34,845 nucleotides of DNA from Holosporales bacterium (GTDB lineage: Bacteria > Pseudomonadota > Alphaproteobacteria > UBA3830 > JAIRMZ01): the NCBI GenBank assembly GCA_031279495.1, contig JAITIJ010000067.1:1-34845 (forward strand). The letters are read 5' to 3'. A program made the translations under genes and the position numbers. The notes beneath the pieces are model-generated. The model saw only the letters and a program-made list of their open reading frames with translations, was not told the DNA's origin and did no database searches. This document shows positions 28,662-34,845 of this stretch, in pieces; the stretch's first letter is position 1, and every line of letters begins with the position of its first letter.

Positions 28662-29822
28662 ATGACCAGCGCACGTGTACTAATCGTAGACGATGAGTCT
28701 GATACAGAACTGCTGTTCACTCAAAAATTTCACCGTCAGGTGGCAGAACAGCAATATACGCTATTTTTTGCTACTAATGGCGTAGAAGCTTTAAAGATCC
28801 TAGAAGAAACTCCTGATATGGATATTGTGATCACGGAAACACATCTACCTATCATGGATGGCCTGACGCTGATTGGGCATGTTACGGAAAAATATCCTCT
28901 TATACGCCCAATCGTTATCTCTGCCTATAGTGATCTAGCAAACCTGCGAGCCGCAATGAACAAAGGCGCGCATGATTTTGTTCTAAAGCCGGTGGACTTT
29001 GAGGATCTGCAAGCAACGATCGATAAAACATTTGATCTTGTATCCAATCTAAAAAAAGCACAAAAATCGCAGCAACGGCTTAATAGCCTAACAGATGAAC
29101 TTGATGTTTCCGCGCATTTGCAGCGCAGTATTTTGCCTGGGAATATTATGAAGAAACCTCCTTTCGAAGTCTACGCTGACACACATCCAGCAGCCGAAGT
29201 TGGAGGAGACTTTTACGACTTTTTCTGGTTAGACGACACGCATCTGGGTGTTGTTATTGCTGACGTATCTGGGAAAAACATCTCTGCAGCTCTTTTCATG
29301 ACGATGACGCGCACGTTATTAAAGTGTTTCTCGAGGACAACTCTCAGTCCAGCCGCTTGCTTAACAAGCGTGAACGAAGCTCTTGTTTCTGAGAACCCCA
29401 CGTTTATGTTCGTAACGGCTTTCTATGGAATAATCGATGCGACAACAGGAATATTAACGTACGCGAATGCCGGCCATTTGCCACCTGTCTTATTCGGGCC
29501 AACAAAGGAGCCTACATTACTCAAAGAAGACCCGAGTTTAGCTCTTGGAATCGATGCCACATTTACCTTTACGGATTATCAATGCCCATGTGCCTTAGGA
29601 GGCGGATTTTTTCTGTATACCGATGGTGTTGTCGAGGCCAATAATATAGCTGAAGAAGAATATGGGTTCGATCGCTTCCTCGCCTGTTTGCGCATCTGCA
29701 AAAAAGATGCCTCTCCGCAAGAAATCACAGAATCTATTATAGAGTCTGTTCGCGCTTTTGCTGCAGATGCTGTGCAATCGGACGATATCACAACATTGTG
29801 TCTGCGTTATGAGAAATCGTAA
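28662..29822 (+). CDS. Receiver domain fused to SpoIIE/PP2C-type serine phosphatase (RsbU-like)
   Basis: VLIVDDESD...VITETHLPIMDG...VLKPVD receiver; PP2C motifs EVGGDFYDFF, VVIADVSGKNISAALFM, FFLYTDGVVEA, SDDITTLCLRY. Confidence 0.92.
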   Translation: MTSARVLIVDDESDTELLFTQKFHRQVAEQQYTLFFATNGVEALKILEETPDMDIVITETHLPIMDGLTLIGHVTEKYPLIRPIVISAYSDLANLRAAMNKGAHDFVLKPVDFEDLQATIDKTFDLVSNLKKAQKSQQRLNSLTDELDVSAHLQRSILPGNIMKKPPFEVYADTHPAAEVGGDFYDFFWLDDTHLGVVIADVSGKNISAALFMTMTRTLLKCFSRTTLSPAACLTSVNEALVSENPTFMFVTAFYGIIDATTGILTYANAGHLPPVLFGPTKEPTLLKEDPSLALGIDATFTFTDYQCPCALGGGFFLYTDGVVEANNIAEEEYGFDRFLACLRICKKDASPQEITESIIESVRAFAADAVQSDDITTLCLRYEKS

Positions 29823-30226
29823 TGGAATTAACGCTAGAGAATTCCATTGCCGAAATTTCGCGTCTTTGCGATGCAATAGAGCTGTTTTGCGACCAAGAGC
29901 AGCTTTCTCCAAGAGTGCGTCATGACATGCTGCTCGTTTTGGATGAGCTAGTAACAAATGTCATTACTCATGGCTTTTCTACAGGTGTTGGGGAATGTGT
30001 TCGTGTCTGTCTCGAAAAAACAGAAAAGGGAATATACGTTGCGATAATAGATGACGCTCCGGCGTTTAATCCCCTTGCGGTGAAAGAACCTGACGTGAAC
30101 GCTTCGATCGAAGATCGCCCTATCGGCGGTTTAGGAATCCATCTGATGAAGCAGTTTTCGCAGCACCTAGCATACCAACGTAAGGAGGAGCATAATGTTC
30201 TAACATTTTACCTTAAAGCACAGTGA
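29822..30226 (+). CDS. RsbW/SpoIIAB-like serine kinase / anti-sigma regulatory factor (HATPase_c_2)
   Basis: MLLVLDELVTNVITHGF (N-box), VAIIDDAPAFNPL, RPIGGLGIHLMKQFS; TAATG overlap with the phosphatase. Confidence 0.88.
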   Translation: MELTLENSIAEISRLCDAIELFCDQEQLSPRVRHDMLLVLDELVTNVITHGFSTGVGECVRVCLEKTEKGIYVAIIDDAPAFNPLAVKEPDVNASIEDRPIGGLGIHLMKQFSQHLAYQRKEEHNVLTFYLKAQ

Positions 30227-30276
30227 AGAGGTGCTAAAACAATCGATGTTATAGAGGATGCAGAAAGAGACTTGCC

Positions 30277-31053
30277 GTGGCGTTGATATGTGATTTTCTG
30301 TGCGATGGTGCAATTGCGTGGCTAACACTAAGTGAGCCCACTAAACGTAATGCTCTGAATCAATCCACTATCACTGCTTTAGCTAAGCAATTAGACATCC
30401 TCCAAGAGCGTCAACAGACGCATATTGTGGTCCTATCGGGTGCAGGAGGGACCTTCGCGGCAGGGGTAGACCTGACAGAAGTTGCTCCTATGACGCCGGA
30501 GCAAGCCCTTAGCCAAGATTATCTGGGTTCTCTTTGGCACCGACTGGCGCGTTTCCCGCTTCCTACGATCGCCGCTATTGAAGGATATGCGCTTGGAGGG
30601 GGATTCGAATTAGCTCTTATGTGTGATCTATTGATTGCTACCGATACCGCTCAATTTGGATTTCCAGAAGTATCGCACGGCCTGCTTCCGGGGTTGGGTG
30701 GCACCCAAAAGTTAACGCGGCTGATAGGACGCTATCGTACAGCGGAACTATGTTTCACCGGACGCTTTATATCGGCTCAAGAAGCGTTAACTATGGGTCT
30801 TCTTAATCGTGTTGTGCCGCAAACAACGTTAAAAGATGCTGCCATAGACCTTGCCCAAACGATTATCCGACAACCACAAAGCAGCTTATACCTGATCAAA
30901 AAGGCTATTAATTATAGTACCGAAGCTCCTCTTGCCGCTAGCCTTGAACTAGAGCGTCAGTTGTTCTTTACAGCGCTTGCAACACACGAAAAAAGAGATC
31001 GCACGAAACGTTTTCTTCATAAACAAGACAAAAAGGACGTGACAAGAAAATAA
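30277..31053 (+). CDS. Enoyl-CoA hydratase/isomerase (crotonase family)
   Basis: VVLSGAGGTFAAGVDLTEV, PTIAAIEGYALGGGFELALMCDLLIATDTAQFGFPEVSHGLLPGLGGTQKLTRLIG. GTG start. Confidence 0.92.
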   Translation: MALICDFLCDGAIAWLTLSEPTKRNALNQSTITALAKQLDILQERQQTHIVVLSGAGGTFAAGVDLTEVAPMTPEQALSQDYLGSLWHRLARFPLPTIAAIEGYALGGGFELALMCDLLIATDTAQFGFPEVSHGLLPGLGGTQKLTRLIGRYRTAELCFTGRFISAQEALTMGLLNRVVPQTTLKDAAIDLAQTIIRQPQSSLYLIKKAINYSTEAPLAASLELERQLFFTALATHEKRDRTKRFLHKQDKKDVTRK

Positions 31054-31108
31054 CTTTTGGTTAGTCTCCTTTCAGTTCTTTTAATTGATGAATAGGGAGC
31101 TTCTACAC

Positions 31109-31348
31109 ATGTCAGCTACGGCGGATAAAGTTCGCAAGATTATTATCGAGAAACTGAAAGTTGATGCGGAAAAGGTTATAGATAACGCGCGATTCATAGA
31201 CGATCTCGGGGCAGATAGTCTTGATACTGTCGAGCTAGTTATGCAGTTCGAAGAAGAATTCGGCATTGTTATTTCTGATGACGATCAAACGAAGATCATC
31301 ACAGTAGGGGATGCGATTTCTTTCATTGAAGCGCACGTTGCCAAGTAA
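31109..31348 (+). CDS. acpP: Acyl carrier protein
   Basis: [62 protein letters not shown] phosphopantetheine site. Confidence 0.96.
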   Translation: MSATADKVRKIIIEKLKVDAEKVIDNARFIDDLGADSLDTVELVMQFEEEFGIVISDDDQTKIITVGDAISFIEAHVAK

Positions 31349-31366
31349 TTTGTTTAGATACTTACT

Positions 31367-32647
31367 GTGCGCCGTGTCGTCGTTACTGGATTGGGGTGCG
31401 TAAGCCCTTTGGCGTGTTCCGTAGAGAAGACGTGGAAAGCTCTTATCAACGGAAAATCTGGAATTCGGTTAATCGACACATTTGATACAACAGATTTGCC
31501 ATCGAAAATTGCTGGACTTGTTCCATGGAAAAAAGAAGATGGCAGTTCTCCTGATGATGAGACATTTGATCCGTCCACGGTTGTTCCTGCTAAGGATCAA
31601 CATAAAATGGATCGCTTCATTCTGTATGGATTGGCAGCTGCGATAGAATCTGTGCGAGATGCTGGATGGGAGGCGCCTTCTGATGAAGAAAAAGGGCGAA
31701 CAGGCGTTGTCATAGGGTCTGGCGTAGGCGGTTTAGAGACCATATATAACACTTCAGTAACGCTTTATGACGGTGGAGCACGTCGTGTCAGTCCGTTTTT
31801 TATTCCCTCTTGCCTTGTAAATCTTGCTGCTGGTCATGTTTCGATTCGATATGGTTTTACAGGCCCAAATTATGCAACTGCAACGGCATGTTCTGCAGGC
31901 GCACACGCTATTGGAGAAGCTTTCCACCTGATTCGTCATAATCTGGCCGATGTTATGGTGGCAGGAGGAGCAGAAGGTGCCGTATGCCGGCTTGCAGTTG
32001 CTGGATTCTCAGCAGCGCGCGCCTTGTCTACCCATTTCAACGATCGGCCTACAGAGGCCTCGCGACCATGGGACAAAGATCGAGATGGTTTTATCATCGG
32101 CGAGGGAGCGGGTGCTCTTGTTCTGGAAGAATACGAGCATGCACGACGACGTGGAGCAAAGATCTATGCTGAAATAGTGGGATATGGATTGTCTGGGGAT
32201 GCTTATCACATGACTGCTCCTCCGCCAGATGGTGCAGGAGCTTATCGCGCAATGAAAACGGCCCTCATGTCAGCAGGGATGAACCCGCAGGATGTCGATT
32301 ATATTAATGCACACGGCACATCCACCCCGATAGGAGATCAGGCCGAGCTCTCTAGTGTGCAACGTTTGTTTGGAGCTCAAACGCGCGCCTGGATGTCTTC
32401 TACGAAGTCTTCTATCGGGCATCTTTTGGGAGGGTCTGGCGCTATCGAGGCAGTGTTTGCCGTAAAAACACTGTGTACTCATATCGTTCCACCAACGCTG
32501 AACTTGCACGTTCCTCCACCAGATGCTGCAATAGATCTTGTGCCACGTGTCGCAAAAGAGCGGAAGATAACAGTCGTCATGAGTAATTCTTTTGGCTTCG
32601 GCGGTACAAACGCCAGCCTGATCTTTAAGGCGGCACACGATGCCTGA
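31367..32647 (+). CDS. fabF: Beta-ketoacyl-ACP synthase II
   Basis: RRVVVTGLGCVSPL; active-site TACSAGAHAIGEA; HGTSTPIGD; KSSIGHLLGGSG. GTG start. Confidence 0.95.
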   Translation: MRRVVVTGLGCVSPLACSVEKTWKALINGKSGIRLIDTFDTTDLPSKIAGLVPWKKEDGSSPDDETFDPSTVVPAKDQHKMDRFILYGLAAAIESVRDAGWEAPSDEEKGRTGVVIGSGVGGLETIYNTSVTLYDGGARRVSPFFIPSCLVNLAAGHVSIRYGFTGPNYATATACSAGAHAIGEAFHLIRHNLADVMVAGGAEGAVCRLAVAGFSAARALSTHFNDRPTEASRPWDKDRDGFIIGEGAGALVLEEYEHARRRGAKIYAEIVGYGLSGDAYHMTAPPPDGAGAYRAMKTALMSAGMNPQDVDYINAHGTSTPIGDQAELSSVQRLFGAQTRAWMSSTKSSIGHLLGGSGAIEAVFAVKTLCTHIVPPTLNLHVPPPDAAIDLVPRVAKERKITVVMSNSFGFGGTNASLIFKAAHDA

Positions 32648-33086
32648 GATCGACGCCGATGCTATCCGCACTCTTGCAAAACTGCTTGACGAAACGGCAC
32701 TTAACGAAATCGAATACCAGACAGAAGCACTTCGGATTAGAGTTGCTAAAACGTCCCAGACCATAGGAGCTCCTTTTCCTCTCACCGTTGGGCCTAGTAC
32801 TTCCGAGTTTCCTGTATCAGCTTCTGTTGCGTCTTCTGCACAAGAAAATGAGGAAGAGATCATTACAGCTCCCATGGTTGGTACGGTTTATCTTGCTTCT
32901 AAGGTGGGGGCACTTCCGATGATCCGAGTGGGGGATACTGTAAAAAAAGACCAGGCACTCCTTGTTGTAGAAGCTATGAAGGTCATGAATACTATTCGTG
33001 CGCCACATGACGGGGTTATCAAGCGCATCTGCGTTACGGATGGTCAACCCGTGGAGTTCGGAGAGCCGCTTGTGGTTCTCGCTTAA
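32640..33086 (+). CDS. accB: Acetyl-CoA carboxylase biotin carboxyl carrier protein
   Basis: ITAPMVGTVYLA...VVEAMKVMNTIRAPHDGVIKRI; biotinyl motif EAMKVMN; starts inside the fabF end. Confidence 0.95.
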   Translation: MPEIDADAIRTLAKLLDETALNEIEYQTEALRIRVAKTSQTIGAPFPLTVGPSTSEFPVSASVASSAQENEEEIITAPMVGTVYLASKVGALPMIRVGDTVKKDQALLVVEAMKVMNTIRAPHDGVIKRICVTDGQPVEFGEPLVVLA

Positions 33087-34447
33087 TGTTTAAAAAAATA
33101 CTGATCGCCAATCGCGGCGAAGTGGCGTTGCGCATCTTGCGGGCGTGTCGCGATTTAGGAATACAGACGGTTGCGGTCCATTCAACAGCGGATGCTGAGG
33201 CTATGCATGTTCGACTTGCGGACGAAAGCGTGTGCATTGGACCTGCTCCCGCAGCAAAGAGCTACCTTAATGCTCAAGAGATTTTGTCGGCGGCTACAAT
33301 TACGGGCGCAGATGCTGTGCATCCTGGTTTTGGGTTCCTCAGCGAAAACGCTAACTTTGCACAAATGGTTGAGGAACACGGTTTTCGCTTCATCGGTCCT
33401 TCTCCACAACATATTGCAATGATGGGCGACAAAATCACCGCGAAAAAAACGGCTGTTTCTTTGGGCTTACCGATTGTTCCTGGTTCAGAAGAGGGTGTCC
33501 GTGATGTGGAAACAGCACACAGTATTGCGCAGAGCATTGGTTATCCTGTCCTGATTAAGGCTTCTGGTGGTGGTGGTGGCCGTGGCATGCAGGTGGTTCC
33601 AGATATGTCGTTGCTAGAAGAAAACTATCATGCGGCACGCACAGAAGCGCAGATGGCGTTTGGTAATCCAGAGGTTTATATCGAGAAGTACCTGGATTTT
33701 CCTCGTCACATCGAAGTGCAGATTATCGCTGACAGTTCTGGCAATGTTATAACGCTTGGAGAACGCGATTGCTCTCTGCAGCGCCGGCATCAGAAGATTT
33801 GGGAAGAGGCTCCGTCTCCTGCTATTGATGAGACCACGCGTGCGGCTTTATGCGATCAGGTGCGTACGGCCATACAAAAGTTAGGATATCAGGGATTAGG
33901 CACGCTGGAGTTTCTCTATCAAGACGACCAATTCTACTTTATTGAGATGAACACGCGCCTACAAGTCGAGCATCCTATCACCGAGATGGTAACTGGTATC
34001 GATCTTGTTTGCGCCCAGATTCGTGTGGCAGCGGGTGAGGCGCTATCGTTCACCCAAGATAGCATCCGATTGCGTGGACATGCTATTGAGTGTCGCATCA
34101 ATGCTGAGTCTCCGCTGGATTTTCTGCCATCTCCAGGCACGATCACCATTTATCACGCTCCTGGCGGACCTGGCATTCGGGTTGATAGCGCGCTGTATCC
34201 GGGGGCCATTATCTCTCCGCATTATGATAGTTTGGCTGCGAAGCTAATCGTGTATGGGCACACACGCGCGGAGTGTTTAGCGCGTCTTGATCGCGCTCTT
34301 TCGGAGTATGTCATTGATGGCATCCAGACACTTATTCCCTTTCATCGTGCACTTGTGCGTCACCCGAAAATTATTGCAGGCACTTACCACGTCAAATTTT
34401 TAGAGCAGCATGCCGATGACCTACGCCACAAGGAAATGGGTTTCTGA
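33086..34447 (+). CDS. accC: Acetyl-CoA carboxylase biotin carboxylase subunit
   Basis: MFKKILIANRGEVALRILRACRDLGI; KASGGGGGRGMQVV; YFIEMNTRLQVEHPITEMVTGIDLV. Confidence 0.97.
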   Translation: MFKKILIANRGEVALRILRACRDLGIQTVAVHSTADAEAMHVRLADESVCIGPAPAAKSYLNAQEILSAATITGADAVHPGFGFLSENANFAQMVEEHGFRFIGPSPQHIAMMGDKITAKKTAVSLGLPIVPGSEEGVRDVETAHSIAQSIGYPVLIKASGGGGGRGMQVVPDMSLLEENYHAARTEAQMAFGNPEVYIEKYLDFPRHIEVQIIADSSGNVITLGERDCSLQRRHQKIWEEAPSPAIDETTRAALCDQVRTAIQKLGYQGLGTLEFLYQDDQFYFIEMNTRLQVEHPITEMVTGIDLVCAQIRVAAGEALSFTQDSIRLRGHAIECRINAESPLDFLPSPGTITIYHAPGGPGIRVDSALYPGAIISPHYDSLAAKLIVYGHTRAECLARLDRALSEYVIDGIQTLIPFHRALVRHPKIIAGTYHVKFLEQHADDLRHKEMGF

Positions 34448-34527
34448 AGCTATAAGAATTAGGTGGGAGTGGAGCAAGCCCGTAACTTTATTTGATAAAT
34501 TATCGCTTTTTGATATGAAATATAGGC

Positions 34528-34689
34528 GCTGAGAAATACACAAGCGCTTTTGAAACGTTTTCCGGGTGCCCGATTCACAGGATGCGATATTTCTGAGAAA
34601 GCCTGTGCAGATTATCTGGCCAAAACAGGATGCCCTTCTTTTCAGGCGGATTTAATTCCCTCCAGCGAAAGCTGCTCTGTCTATTGAAT
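34528..34689 (+). pseudogene. Possible fragment of a SAM-dependent methyltransferase
   Basis: Open frame without a good start: ALRNTQALLKRFPGARFTGCDISEKACADYLAKTGCPSFQADLIPSSESCSVY*, resembling the GxDIS motif region of class I methyltransferases. Confidence 0.3.
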
Positions 34690-34845
34690 AAGATGAAGAT
34701 CTCTTTAGAAGATTGGCCAGTAAAATAGCAAAATGATCTCATCAACAATTTCGTGCGAGAGTGATAGAGCAAGACATTTATCTAGCACTGCAAGAAGCGC
34801 TCTGCAAAAGCATTCCACCGGTAGTTAGTCTTCTTCTTGCTGGGC

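Noticed and set aside
32270-32875. 201-aa minus-strand ORF across fabF/accB
   Set aside because: Antisense to two confident overlapping genes; no family features.
1-34845. CRISPR array, IS element, prophage or toxin-antitoxin module
   Set aside because: No regularly spaced repeats, transposase/integrase motifs or paired small TA-like ORFs were seen.

Overview
The window looks like an ordinary alphaproteobacterial chromosome segment, possibly from a host-associated lineage; that taxonomic guess is inference. Supported content in order: kdsB C-terminus; tRNA-Glu(CTC); YciA-type thioesterase; EnvZ-like histidine kinase; GT25 glycosyltransferase; a minus-strand TPP-riboswitch / PQ-loop transporter / thiamine pyrophosphokinase operon; XRE regulator; tRNA-Met(CAT); aspS; a carbohydrate ABC operon interrupted by a DAACS symporter gene; dut; an SH3-domain protein; rplK-rplA-rplJ-rplL-rpoB-rpoC; a tiny secreted-protein gene; tRNA-Ser(GGA); dnaQ; a receiver-PP2C phosphatase plus RsbW-like kinase; an enoyl-CoA hydratase family gene; acpP-fabF-accB-accC. 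No CRISPR array, transposase, phage or rRNA was seen. The most interesting signals are: (1) a G9 homopolymer exactly between the -35 and -10 of a promoter driving a 69-aa predicted secreted peptide (candidate phase variation); (2) a TPP riboswitch whose P1 helix sequesters the Shine-Dalgarno of a SemiSWEET/PQ-loop gene coupled to thiN (candidate thiamine transporter); (3) a ~149-nt tandem duplication in the rplJ leader creating a 24-codon uORF that mimics the L10 N-terminus; (4) a SpoIIE/PP2C response regulator with Glu at the phosphoacceptor position; (5) an unusually long rplL-rpoB spacer with a 226-codon open frame. All calls come from reading the sequence; no database search or folding software was run.
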